The notes under the pieces were generated by a model. It was not told where the DNA came from, did not search any database, and was given only the letters and a program-made list of their open reading frames with translations. From Gonatopus flavifemur (taxonomy: Eukaryota; Arthropoda; Insecta; Hymenoptera; Dryinidae): 64,000 nucleotides of DNA. Location of the stretch: assembly GCA_018340375.1 (NCBI GenBank), contig JAFFJZ010000014.1, positions 5,022,001-5,086,000 on the forward strand, read 5' to 3'. The translations under genes were made by a program, and so were the position numbers. Below are positions 1-10,479 of this stretch, in pieces (position 1 is the first letter of the stretch; the number at the start of each line of letters is the position of its first letter).

Positions 1-130
1 GTCATAAGACTGATTACTTCATGATGATGAAGATGACTGGTTTGATGGAATCCTCCAATACTGTTGATTATCCATCAAACGTTTGATCCCCACATGTCTT
101 GGACAGCCCTTGTCTCGTATCGACGCTTCA
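1..130 (-). mobile_element. 3' tail fragment of the 11.4-14.8 kb LINE family
   Basis: The segment carries the ATG-rich tail and the same 3'-terminal sequence seen at the 3' end of the LINE at 11,410 and in the short copy at 29,376: a tail of ATG triplets, then tggtttgatggaatcctcc and a diverged match to the RT C-terminal coding end. It is cut by the window start or 5' truncated. Orientation is minus because the tail comes first on the plus strand. Similarity was judged by eye. Confidence 0.55.
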
Positions 131-900
131 AAAGTATTTGAAAACTCAACGTCTTTTGAGTGATGACGTGAAGAATATATAATTCAAATAAAAAAAATTA
201 TTCGAGATTAATAATTGAGTTTATATTTCTTCATTCTGATGTAGATACGTATATATTGATAACATAACCTCAACTTTTATAGGGAATTATGATTATAATC
301 TTGAATAACCCTGAAAAAGATGATGGAAAACGATTGAAGTTCAATCGGTTTCTATCGTTTTGCTCCACCAGGGCAGGCCGTGTAAAGAAGAAGAAATTCG
401 GTACTCAGATCCTATGCACCTAGACACGACAATTTCAAATAATTTATTCAATCATGAGAAATTTCAAACTGATAATCATATTCATACATTAAATAGGATT
501 CAATACTTTATATGTTCCAATATATTTCAATATTCCACATGTATGTATTATTGTGTTGGTATTCTATAGGAAACACTCCATGACTTAGATGCATTGATGA
601 AATTGTTCACTCTTCAAGGAATCAATAAAGAAGCTATCAATATTCTCAGAAGTCAGAAAATGTTTTTTGATGAAAAATATCCCAATGTTTCATACAATCA
701 CAAAGATTTCAGTGCTTGGATTCGAATTTTTCTCAAGGGCTTTGTTGACTTTTGAGATAGTTATTCTATCTTCTTGAGAATTCATAGAACTTTCATATTC
801 AAAGTGATGGTATAGATCTGGAATACCTTTGGTTCTACAATACCAGTAATGCTGAGTGTAATTAGTCGATACCTCATATCCGTGTGCACTAGAACTATTC
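131..900. other. No gene recognised
   Basis: AT-rich sequence with only short chance ORFs (under 90 codons). I see no TE protein motif, terminal repeat or tandem array here. Confidence 0.5.
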
Positions 901-907
901 TCCGATT

Positions 908-1067
908 CCATGTATCGATGAAAAGTACTGGATGTAGTTGATGGATACCATGTATCAATGAATGATACTGAATATATCTCATCGATACCATGTATCCATT
1001 AACAATATTGGAAATAGTTGATCGATGCCATGCATCAATAGACAATATTGGATGACTATGTACAGTT
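908..1067. repeat. 40-bp minisatellite, four units
   Basis: The word ccatgtatc or ccatgcatc recurs at 908, 948, 988 and 1028, an exact 40-bp spacing. Each unit then runs through atgaaa/caatga, a ...tattgg or ...actgg word, and a ttgatcgat-like end. Units differ by several substitutions, so the array is old. Confidence 0.7.
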
Positions 1068-1079
1068 CTGAGTTTAGTT

Positions 1080-1168
1080 ACCCAGGTAGCACAAGAGTTC
1101 TGGAAGAGCTCATAATCAATACATCATGTCCATGAAGAGCTCTTTCAGAACTCTTGTGCTACCTGGGT
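1080..1168. repeat. Near-perfect hairpin, 32-nt arms, 25-nt loop
   Basis: The left arm at 1080-1111 starts acccaggtagcacaagag and the right arm at 1137-1168 ends ctcttgtgctacctgggt. The arms pair over 32 nt with one mismatch. The outer ends (ACCCAGGTAGCA) resemble the CCCTAG/CCCAGG termini of the MITEs at 17.4, 28.8, 59.2 and 63.7 kb. It is most simply a miniature hairpin MITE. If transcribed it would fold as a small-RNA-like stem. Confidence 0.8.
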
Positions 1169-1654
1169 GATGGATACTACATATCCTCGTAGAAGATTAC
1201 ATTCCAGTAGTATTGGATTGCATATATGAACCTCAATGTTCAATTGAATTACAGAATTGAGTGACTGTAGATCTCCCAATTTCATGAAATTATTTCTAAT
1301 TCAATCTTTGAAAAAATTTTTTTGTAATTTCTCAACATTTGACTTCATTCAAAATTGGCAAGTCCAGTGATCATTTTGAATTAATTTCGTAATAAAGCGT
1401 AATTCAACAGTATTGAGGTTAGAAGATTACAAAGGTTGGAAACTTTCCAAAGTCAAACTTAAATTCTACCCACTGGTATATTATTGATAAAATATTCAAT
1501 ATTTCACACATTCATTACTGATGTTAGATTGATTCGAACATTCATTGGGTCTCATTTGGTCATCATTCCCATATACTGGTCCATAGGAAATCAAACGAGG
1601 TACTCCACATACACAATTGTTACAACTTCGTCGTTCGTCCACACAAGTGTCGAT

Positions 1655-1740
1655 TTAGCGCAGGTTGGTTAGGCATAGGTTATGTAGGTCAGAATATAGG
1701 TGGGTTCTCTAGAGGTTCGATTCCCTCAAAGGTGATGTAT
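1655..1740 (+). repeat. tRNA-derived SINE head (candidate)
   Basis: A near-consensus pol III B box, ggttcgattcc, lies at about 1717-1727. It is preceded by an A-box-like ttagcgcaggttggttaggc starting near 1655. The spacing fits a tRNA-like promoter, but no cloverleaf acceptor stem can be drawn, so a decayed SINE or tRNA pseudogene is more likely than a working tRNA. Confidence 0.35.
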
Positions 1741-1884
1741 AATTTCTCTCACTGCAATGAGTGATTCGGGAATATACCAATTCAAGAATGTAGTCAGATA
1801 CGAACAAATTCTGTTTTTCATCCTCTCCACAAAAGTCATAAAAATCCGTAACAGATTTCACCTGAAAAACATCATAAAACCACT

Positions 1885-2045
1885 CGCATCTGGGGTGAAA
1901 CTTTTCACCCTTAAATACACGGTGAATATTGTCAGTCTAATTCAGAGTTGATGAAATCACTCTTTCCAGAGTGAAAAATCACTCCAACATAGAGATATGT
2001 AATCTCACTCTTGAAGAGTGAAATTTCACTCCAAGAAATTGAGAG
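1885..2045. repeat. Cluster of gagtga/tcactc short palindromes
   Basis: Words such as cttttcaccc, atcactctttccagagtga, aatcactcc and actcttgaagagtgaaa recur, each a small self-complementary unit around GAGTGA and TCACTC. This resembles the palindrome-dense interiors of the MITEs further on; clear outer TIRs were not found. Confidence 0.4.
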
Positions 2046-2114
2046 AGGAAACGTAATCCAAGTTTCATTGCAACCGGAAAATAGGGAGCGGAGAGAATTT
2101 GTACAATAGTGATC

Positions 2115-2340
2115 CTACTGGTTGAATCAGTAAAAAGTACTGAAATCAGTAGTTTTTGATTTTACTGATTGAATCAGTGAAAATTACCGAATGATCAGTG
2201 GATTTGCGTTCACTGATTGAACCAGTGCTTTTCACTCATTGAATCAGTGATTTTCAACTGATTCTCAGTGGATGAGTTTGGACTGATGTAATGAGTGAAA
2301 TTTCACTGTGAATCAGTGGTTTCTTACTGATTCAGATTTA
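2115..2340. repeat. Array of actgattgaatcagtga palindromes, MITE-like
   Basis: The palindromic word actgattgaatcagtga and variants (gaatcagta, accagtgc, ctcagtgga) recur about ten times in 225 bp, on both strands by symmetry. No coding capacity is visible. The design matches the other palindrome-stuffed miniature elements in the window, although terminal repeats are not clear. Confidence 0.5.
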
Positions 2341-2344
2341 GGGA

Positions 2345-2460
2345 GTACAACACCACATTTCAAGAGTTTCAAGTCTTTGTTGGTCCGTTTGCCCCATCAT
2401 CCAGGTTTCGCGACCATTTAATGCTGTGCTCCAAACGTAACATAGTGGTCTCATGCCAAG
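2345..2460 (-). mobile_element. Internal LINE fragment (same family as 11.4-14.8 kb)
   Basis: The stretch from caccacatttcaagagtttc to ctccaaacgtaac matches the plus-strand sequence at about 11,740-11,860, the C-terminal part of the LINE RT protein (residues around YVWSTALYGCETW read on the minus strand). It is a broken, diverged copy of about 115 bp. Confidence 0.6.
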
Positions 2461-2639
2461 GATTCTCATTGCCAAATTTCGGTTCGTATTTTTGTTCTTT
2501 TCTTACGTGGGATGTGGATCCCTTTAAATTTTGCTTTGTATCATAGTGTTCAATTGTGATCAAAATTTGAAATACTGTCGTTACTTGTAAACATACTATG
2601 TATACAACGTCCTGAATAGACTCTCTTCAGAGAATATAT

Positions 2640-3010
2640 GATGTCGCGAATGCAATAACAGCCTGCGCGCTCGGACACGTCTGGGAATTTGATCCAGTCC
2701 ATCAGTGAATGGAGAAAAGAGAAGCTCGTCAAAATGGGAAATGAAAAATATAGTTTTCCACAGCTCATCAAAAGAGACATTTTTCCTCTGAAAAACTCTC
2801 CTCCACCACGAACTGTTTGGGAAATAGGAATTGGAGGGTGAGAATATTCATTCTCTCAAAATCATCCAATTCCAAATCATATTTTGCAAATACTCAGCGG
2901 AGACTCATCGGAATCACTCGAAATATGGTATAGGGCTCCATCATTGATCCCTGAAGACAACGAGTGAGTTGAATTTGTTGAAATAGTACATTATTCGATG
3001 AGTATTCAAA
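2640..3010. repeat. Left arm of imperfect inverted repeat around the purine-rich LINE
   Basis: Read in reverse complement, this arm matches 5,975-6,310. Examples are the stretch around caaattcaactcactcgtt and cttcagggatcaatgatg (compare cttcggggattgatgatg on the other side), and gatgagctctgga-like and catttcccatttt-like words further in. Identity is patchy, roughly three quarters by eye. The arms enclose about 3 kb that includes the LINE relic. Confidence 0.6.
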
Positions 3011-3429
3011 ATTTTCATGATGGGAACGAATGCTGTTGAGTACATGCACTTCCGAGTGTCCATAGAAGAATATCGAGGAAATCTTTGATCGGGAAAAAAT
3101 CGAGTCGACAAAGTTGTCCGTCAATGTTTGAAAAAATTTCCCTGGAATTCGCAGATCAATCGAATGAAGAATGTAGGAGATATATAACAATGTTGATTAT
3201 AACTGGACTCGCTCACATACCGTCCAGCATATAGCGTTACGTGTCATAGTTGAGTAATGATGTGATAACGATGAATGAAAACCATTAGCATAAACATTGT
3301 TCTATATCTCCCATCCTTCTCACTCGATTGATCTAGAAATTTCAGGAAAGCTCCTCCAAACATTGATGAACAACTTTGTCGTATTGAGTTTTTCCAAACC
3401 GAAGATTTCCACAACACTTTCTTCCATGG

Positions 3430-5960
3430 AAACTCAAAAGTGCGTGTGTTGGAGGTAGTGGAGTTGGAAGAGGGATCGGAGCAGAGAATGAGGGCAGCGA
3501 TGAGGAAGAAGAAGGTGAGGATAGGGGGACGGAGGAGAGGGAATGGACGGTGGGACGCGGAGTGTAGAGAAAAGAAGAGGGAGATGGCGAGGGAAATGAG
3601 GAGATGATGGGGAGGGAAGGTGAAGGTGAAAGAGGTAATAGCAAGAAGGAAGGCATAAAGGGAGACTTGTTTGAGGAAAAGGGAGCAGAAGGGGAAGAGA
3701 ATATCCGGGGAGATAGGGAGGGTCAGGAACGAGGCACGGGTATAGGAGATGATCATGGAAGAGAGCGGGGGAAGGAGGGAGTGGAGGAAGGGATAGGGTC
3801 GGAATTAGGGAAAGAACATTCCATGTGACTGTTAGGAAGGATAGAAGGCAAGGTTATAGATGGAGATGCAGAGGGACTGTGGTGAGAAGATGAGGAAAGG
3901 GAGATAGAGTTAGAGTAGGCGAGGGAAGCGATAGGGAGACTGAGGAAAGGAAAGGCAGTGGGAGGAGATGGGATACCGGGCGAAGCATGGATTTATGGGG
4001 AGGAGGAGGTGCAGAAGGCGATATGGGAGATATTGAGGAGGATTTGAAAGGAAGTGAAGATTCCAAAGGAATGGAGCGAGAGACTAATAGTTCCGGAAAG
4101 GACGAGGGGAGGGGGAAAAACGAGAGGACCACAGGGGGGTAGCGTCGACTACGGCGTTATATGAGGTCTATACGATGATATTGGGCAGGGTTGAAAGGGG
4201 AGGTGAAGAAAAAAGGATGATACCAGGGTATCAGATGGAGTTGAGGAGAAGGATAGGGACAATAGACAATATATATGCGTTGAACTACATTATGGGAAGG
4301 TTTCAGGGGAAGGGAAAGAGAGAATGGCGGCGATGTTCGTGACCCTGAAGGGGGCATCCGACACAGTGAATAGGGGCGTGTTATGAGGGAAGATGAAGAA
4401 GAGAGGGGTGAGGGAGGGATTGATGAGGAGAATTGGAAGGTTATATGGGGGAACCGGATGTAGGGTGTGGGTGAAGGGAAAGGTCACGGAAGCCTCTTGG
4501 ACGGCGAGAGGGATCGAGCAGGGGTGTCCCTTGAGCCCCACGCTGTTCAATCTGCTGACAGCAGATCTGGAGGAGGAGATGGCTAAAAGCGGAAGAGGAG
4601 GTGGGGTTGAGGAAGGGAGGAACAGAATCTGGACTTTGTCATATGCGGACGTGATAGTCGTATTTTCGAGGGTAGGAGAGATGCAAGAGATGATAGGGAC
4701 GCTGAAGAGGTATTTTGGGAGGAAGGATTTGGAAGTGAACATAGTTGAAACGAAATTGATGAGGTTTAGGAGGGTGGGAGTGAGAAGGAGGGAGTAGTAT
4801 GGAGGTGGGGGAATGAGGTAGTGGAGGAGGTTAGGGAGTATATATATTCAGGGTATATAATCCAGAGCAATTGAAGGAAGGAAAAGATGATAAGAGGAAG
4901 GCTGAGGAAAGGAATGTAGGTGATGGGTACAGTTTGGGGGATAGGGGAAAAGAAATAAGGAGCGGACCGGAAAAGGAGGTTGTGGATATGGGATGGGCTA
5001 GTGGGAACGGTATCAGAATATGTGGCGGAGATATGGGGGTGGGGAGAGGGGACGGGAATGGAGAGAATACATGAGAAATATTTGAGGTGGATGCTGGGCT
5101 TGGACTGGGGGACGCCAGGGTACATAATAAGGGAGGAGTGCAAGAGAGATAGGATGAGGGTGGGTTTCGGGAAAAGAGCGTGTAGGTACGAGGAGAAGCT
5201 AGGAAGAGAGCGGGCGGGTGAGGTAGCAATGAGATGTTGGAGGGGGATGAAGGGAAGAAAGGTGAGCAGGAGGTGGGAGGAAGGGAGGAGAGAATAGTTG
5301 GAGGAAATGGGGTTGGAGAAAGAGGAACTGGAGGAGGAGAGAAGGGAGGGGTGGGCCGGGGGAGAATTGAAGGAGAGGGGGAGGAAAAGCCAGGTAGAGG
5401 AGGTGAGGGTGAGGATTGATGGGTCCAGGTACAACCGTTGGTACAAGTATATAGTGATATATATAGGGAATGAGATGAGGGCGGGCAGATATTGGGAAGA
5501 GGAGGATAGGAGGATATGTAGGATACGTTGAGGGGAGATAGAGGATTGGGACCACGTTCTGGAGAGGTGCTCGAGAGGAGAGGGAGAGGTGGAGTTGGAC
5601 AAGACGCTGAGAGAAATATTTGGGGGGAACGGGAGAGGAGAGGAGTTGATGAGAAAATTGGAGGAAAGGAGGACGAGGGCAGAGAAGGGAGAGGGAACGG
5701 GAGAAAGGGAGGATGAATGGGTGGGAAGTATGGACGGATAGGTGATACCTCTCTCTCAAGCGTGTGTGGATGCGTAGGTCAAGTTTTAGTTCTATGTCCA
5801 GGGTGAGGTTGAATTGGAATATATGATAAGAGGGGAGATTTTGTCAGGGAGGGCGGTGCTCACAAGTATGTGGGTGGGCGCCGACGGAAAAAGCATGAAG
5901 TTGAACATACATACATACACAAGTGCGTGTATCCAACAGCATTTGTTTTATACTATCATT
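3430..5960 (+). mobile_element. Purine-rich non-LTR retrotransposon relic
   Basis: The plus strand is extremely G+A-rich and encodes broken pieces of a LINE reverse transcriptase. In order: a GDGIPGEAW segment near 3,970; a diverged domain near 4,330 (LKGASDTVNRG); EQGCPLSPTLFNLL near 4,520; and SYADVIVVF near 4,640. In the last, the expected YADD box reads YADV, so the second catalytic aspartate is gone. Further on are EIWGW...YLRWMLG...TPGYIIREE (near 5,020-5,130) and a Cys/His-bearing tail near 5,515-5,570. Stops and frameshifts break the frame many times. The 3' UTR ends in an ATT triplet run. The style resembles LINEs I associate with Hymenoptera, but the clade is not assigned. Confidence 0.75.
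4393..4797 (+). pseudogene. RT core fragment of the purine-rich LINE
   Basis: A 134-codon open stretch carrying RT motifs: EQGCPLSPTLFNLL (residues ~41-54), then SYADV (~80-84) where active enzymes have YADD, then a thumb-like segment with EVNIVETKLMRFR. The upstream finger/palm part lies in other frames. The missing aspartate and the surrounding frameshifts make it inactive. Serine/proline-rich ORFs on the opposite strand are only shadows of the purine bias. Confidence 0.7.
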
Positions 5961-5974
5961 ATTATTATCGATTG

Positions 5975-6310
5975 GAATGTTCATCGGATAATGGACTATT
6001 TTCACAAATTCAACTCACTCGTTATCTTCGGGGATTGATGATGAACCCATACACCAAATCTCAAGTGGATGCAACGACTCCCCGCTGAGTAATTGGAAGA
6101 TATTTATTTGAAATTGGATGACTTTGAAGGAATGAATATTTTCACTCTTCAATTTTCATTTCACAAACTGTTCATGGTAGAAGGATGAGCTCTGGAAGAC
6201 TATATTTTTCATTTCCTATCTTGATGAACTGCTTTTTCTCCATTCACCGGTATGATGGATCAGGTTCCGGGACGTATCCGAGTGTCTCGGCTGTGATTGC
6301 ATCCACGGCT
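5975..6310. repeat. Right arm of the inverted repeat
   Basis: This is the partner of 2,640-3,010 in opposite orientation: caaattcaactcactcgtt, gggattgatgatgaaccc, atgagctctggaagactat, catttcctatcttgatgaa. It lies just past the LINE 3' tail, so the LINE probably inserted into, or was carried within, a larger inverted-repeat element. Confidence 0.55.
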
Positions 6311-6964
6311 TCAATAAAATTGAAAAGAGATCAGAAAACGACGTTTTTGCTGCTGATTTTCTCTCCCATGGTCGGACAATCCAATGGTAGACAATCACAT
6401 CTGACAACAATTCGTTCTGAACGAATTTATTCAACCATGAACGTAAAATTCATTTCGCAACATTTTTTTGATGTGTTTTTCAATGAAAGTTCAGAATTTT
6501 TATTGTCCATTCGTATTCCTCATTAGGTAAATGGAGGAATCTCACTACTATTCATTGCTTTCCTACGTAAGAATGAGTGTGAGATAATCACTTGATAAAT
6601 GGAGCACATTCAATATCCAGTCCTGAACACCAATGGTCGGGAAAATATAGTCCTGACTTCCAGGGTTATGATTATCAGTGGACGGAATGTTTTTTTGTAA
6701 TGACTGTGAAATTCTTTCCTTTGTGTACTGCACGAGCACCTCTGCAGAAACGATTACAATTCATGTTCCACGATGCCGATTTTTGAAATTGAGGATGAAC
6801 TATCAAAGATGAGGATGAATGAATGGGAATTGAATGGTTATTCCTTGACAGCATCGTGAGTTCATGAAATATTTTGATAATGTGTTCGTTATTCCATAAT
6901 TTCTACTAATCATCATGACCACGTATTCAGAAGATCCTATAAATCTACATTGTCGAAACATGTA
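6311..6964. other. No gene recognised
   Basis: Unique-looking AT-rich DNA with short ORFs only. I see no TE domain or TIR before the mariner at 6,965. Confidence 0.4.
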
Positions 6965-8255
6965 CCAGCTGTGTAAGTATGAAACCGGAATTTGCTCATA
7001 GGTGGCACTAGATGTCGATGCAGTCACCGACACATCACGTCAGCGGTGTCTTGTTATTCTATTGATATCCGACAAAGATTTCCAACTCACAATAACACGA
7101 ATTTCATTCAGTAGCATTAGTTTATCAGAGATAAACATGTCGAGTTTTGTGCCAACAAATTACAATTTGCGGACAGCACTACTTTTCTGTTTTCATCTGA
7201 AGAAAACCGCAGCCGAATCGCATCGAATGCTTGTGGAGGCGTTTGGTGAGCATGCTCTCGGTAAAACACAGTGTTTCAAGTGGTTCAAACGGTTCAGAAG
7301 TGGCGATTTTGATGTGAGGAACGAAGAACATGGAAGACCACCGGAAAAGTTTGAAGACGCTGACCTGCACGGTCAGGACTTGTTGGACGGAGACGACGCT
7401 CAAACACAACAACAACTGGCGGATCAGTTGAGGGTGACCCGAGAAGCCCTCTCCCTTTAGTTGAAAGCCATGGGGAAGATACAAAAGGTAGGGAGATGGG
7501 TTCCACATGAACCCAACAAAAGACAGCAGGAAAACCGCGAAACATCATGCGAAATGCTGCTCGCCAGGTTCCAAAGGAAGTCATTTCTTCATCGAATTGT
7601 GATTGGCGATGAAAAGTGGATATATTTCGGAGATCCTAAGCGCAGAAAGTCATGGGTTACTCCGGGTGCACCATCAACATCGACGGCAAGACCAAACCGC
7701 TAGGGACGACAGACAATGCTGTGTGTTTGGTGGGATCAGAAGGGCGTAATTTACTACGAGCTGCTGAAACCTGGGGAAACTGTCAATACTCAACGCTACC
7801 GACAACAAATGATCGATTTGGATCGAGTTCTGCGGGAAAACGATTAGAATACCAACAAAGACAACACAAGGTAATTTTGCTGCATGACAATGCACCAGCA
7901 CACAAAGCAAAACAGGTCCAGGAAACGATAGAGTCGTTCCGTTGGGAGATTCTTCAGCACGCGCCTTACTTACCGGACCTTGCCCCATCCAATCACTACT
8001 TGTTTGCATCGATGAGACACGCACTTGCTGAGCAGCGCTTTAGTTCTTACAAAGATGTACGAAAATGGCTCGATGACTGGTTTGCCTCAAAACAGCAACA
8101 GTTCTTTTGGCGCGGAATCCACAAATTGCCAGAAAGATGGAAAAAATGTATGAATAGCGACGGACAATACTTCGAATGAGTTACTTTGTATCATATCATT
8201 ACAATGAACGTGTTTTTTGTGTACAAAAATTCCGGTTTCATACTTACACAACTGC
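6965..8255 (+). mobile_element. Complete-length mariner element (copy 1)
   Basis: The element is flanked by TA (6963-6964 and 8256-8257) and has matching TIRs: ccagctgtgtaagtatgaaa at the left, and the reverse complement of tttcatacttacacaactgc at the right, with a 23-bp perfect core (6971-6993 and 8227-8249). Total length is 1,291 bp, the usual mariner size. It holds one transposase gene broken by stops and frameshifts. TA target duplication is the Tc1/mariner norm. Confidence 0.93.
7137..8179 (+). pseudogene. Mariner transposase, inactive (cecropia-like)
   Basis: ATG at 7137 follows the 5' TIR/UTR. Visible parts are an N-terminal helix-turn-helix (HLKKTAAESHRMLVEAFGEH), a GRPPEKFED linker, WVPHE, the first catalytic Asp in IGDEKWIYF, the second in LLHDNAPAH, and the C-terminal WRGIHKLPERWKKC. 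The reading frame is broken by an in-frame stop at about 7458 and by frameshifts near 7,700-7,850. The third catalytic Asp, normally in PSDYHLF, reads PSNHYLF, so the enzyme is dead on two counts. Expected length is about 345 aa. I place it near the cecropia/mori mariners from memory. Confidence 0.85.
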
Positions 8256-8429
8256 TACATAATGCGTGGAAATTTTCCATTCAGTCGCTAACTCACAATT
8301 GACTAATGATGAGAGGGAATGGAAACAAATGGAATGAGGAAATATAAATATATATTCACATATGTTATGAGTATATGTTCAATATATTATTAGATATATT
8401 GCTTCCTCATTTAGAGGGAAGCTTTGTGA

Positions 8430-9230
8430 TCGTTTCGAGGAGCTGAAAATTTTTTTGTCTCGAAATTCAAAATCTCCTGGACCGAAATGTTCCTCAGAAC
8501 TCGGGGAACAATGTTGTTACCGTGTCTGTCTGTCTATCTGTCTGTCTGTCTGTGTGTCTGTGTGTCTGTGTGTGTGTGTGACTGTAGTCCCCCCTAAGTT
8601 TCATACGCGCATATCTCTGCTTCCTATTATCCGAACCCGATCGAACTTGTATCACGTTGTTGTCATGATCTGACAGCGGTACCATGTAAGTTTCATCCCA
8701 ATCGGTTGAAAATTGTGGAAAATTTTTCTTTGGGATCTGTATTTTCTTTAAAAGCATGCCTCTCCCTTGTTCGTGTCATCCGAATGCCTCGGAACTTGGA
8801 TCATATTCATTCCACGAGGTGTTGAGTGTACGTTTCCAATTCCCAGCGAATCAGAATTGAGGGGAGAGAATGGTAAGCACTAAGCTTCGAAACAAAATTT
8901 GGAAATCTCGAAAATACCATTACCATGGGGATATCTTTCGTTTCTATCATCCTATCGTTACGAAATTTTTACCACAGTTTTATGCAGTGTCGATAGTGCT
9001 CCCGTATAAGTTTCAACTCGATCTACACAGGAAAATGGGAGAGAGGGAGGGAACATCATATCAAAAATTGTGATTTTGCGACCAGGCATGTTCTCGCTTC
9101 GTGTTATCCGATTGCAATGAAATTTTCGTGATGAGTTTGTTTGCATGCAAACGTATTGAATATATACATTTCAATACTTGGGCAGAGTTTTTGGGTGAAA
9201 ATACGTTTGCGTATCACTTGGACAGGAACG
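8430..9230. repeat. Unclassified dispersed repeat with internal subrepeats
   Basis: Phrases such as taagtttcatcccaatc, taagtttcaactcgatc, gaccaggcatgttctcgctt and gtgttatccgattgcaatga recur in degenerate form across the segment and again at 37,370-37,470 (tgaccgggcatgtctccgct). No coding capacity is evident. It may be the non-coding part of an unrecognised TE. Confidence 0.5.
8521..8582. repeat. CTGT/GT microsatellite
   Basis: A run of ctgt tetramers grading into gt dinucleotides. A similar ctgtctgtctgt stretch occurs at about 23,660-23,680, also within a dispersed repeat. Confidence 0.85.
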
Positions 9231-9327
9231 AGGAAGCTTTGTGCCTATCAATTGGCAGAGTTTTTTCTCATATATATCCATTCTCATATTGATATATATT
9301 GACTATATATATATGTATATATATATA

Positions 9328-10235
9328 CCACTGTGGGCAAAAAATATTGAGACTTCGTTCATCATTCAAAGATCCTCAATTTATTCTTCCAAGTTTATTT
9401 CGTACCCCTCGAGGTAATCCTCCCTGGCCCCAATACACTTTCGCCAACGTTTCTTCCAATCCTGGGAACAGTTGTTGGAGTCAATTTCCGGAATAGCCTT
9501 CAATGCGCGGAGCGATTCACGTTGAATGTCTTGAATTGACTCAGAACGGTTGTCCCGGAGCGGTCGTTTGAGTTTGCTGAATAGCCAGAGGTCACACGGA
9601 GCCTAATCAGGCGAATACGGTGGTTGCGGCACGATAATGGTTGGAAATTTGGCGAAAAACTCACGAAGAATCAATGAGTGATTATGGAACCAATCGTGCT
9701 TGCACTTTTCTTAGGCCCAAATGATCTATCAAAATGGTTTTCACTGAACCTTCTGATATTCCAACGATGCCAGTAAGGTCTCTGACTGTTAATCGTCGAT
9801 TCTCAAGCACCAATTCCTCGATTTTAATGGAGTGTTGATCATCAGTTGATGTTGATGGCCGTCCTGGACGTGGTTCGTCGTCAACGCGTTCTTGGCCCTC
9901 TTTGAATAATATTCATCGATCAAAAACACTTGCTCGCGACAAACAATTATCACCGAATGCCTTTTGCAACATCCTGATCGTTTCGGCACCAGGGATTTGA
10001 TTTCCCACACAAAATTTAATGGAACTTCTTTGTTGAATAATTTGACTCATTGTAAAAATCGCCGAATGCACTTTTTGTACTTCACAAAGATAAGCTCATA
10101 CTAAACACTGATGATTATTCCGCTGTGACATTTGGCACAGATGTCACTGACAGTCATACCAACCTAGAAACAAAATATTCCGACAAATGGGTTTTCGCGC
10201 GAAATTTGAATTAAAAAGTTTTTTGCCCACAGTAG
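9328..10235 (-). mobile_element. Internally deleted mariner-like element
   Basis: The termini match: ccactgtgggcaaaaaa at 9328 and, reading inward from 10,235, ctactgtgggcaaaaaac, both next to TA. Length is 908 bp. The minus strand keeps the transposase ends: an N-terminal DNA-binding part with GRPSTS-like text and RLTVRDLTGIVGISEGSVKTI, then the C-terminal PPYSPDxAPCDLWLFSKLK and the QDWKKRWRKC tail. The middle, with the first two catalytic residues, is missing. It resembles SETMAR-type mariners and is a different subfamily from the other copies. Confidence 0.82.
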
Positions 10236-10479
10236 TATATATCAATATGTGTATTATTATATCCAGATTTATACATATATTCACTCTCATATAAATTAAT
10301 TTTATTATTGGGAGTACAAATTAGTTCGGTCCAGTTTGGAAAGATGACTCTCGCTCTCATGAATGTTTCGTAGTCACAACCGATTTCAATTGCTTGAGAG
10401 AGGTTGAACACCTGTGGATAATATTCAGTTGATATCACCCTGAGTTCCTTCTAGAATCCCGATTCTTACTCAGTGGAGT

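Noticed and set aside
3244..4132. Minus-strand ORFs of 90-170 codons with leucine/serine/proline runs
   Set aside because: Same cause: shadow of the purine-rich strand, low complexity.
4766..5759. Long minus-strand ORFs rich in Ser, Pro and Leu (up to 278 codons)
   Set aside because: They lie opposite the purine-rich LINE; the pyrimidine bias avoids stop codons on that strand. They have no domain, and the plus strand carries real RT motifs.
7179..7584. Minus-strand ORFs over the first mariner
   Set aside because: They are antisense shadows of the transposase gene, which has clear motifs on the plus strand.
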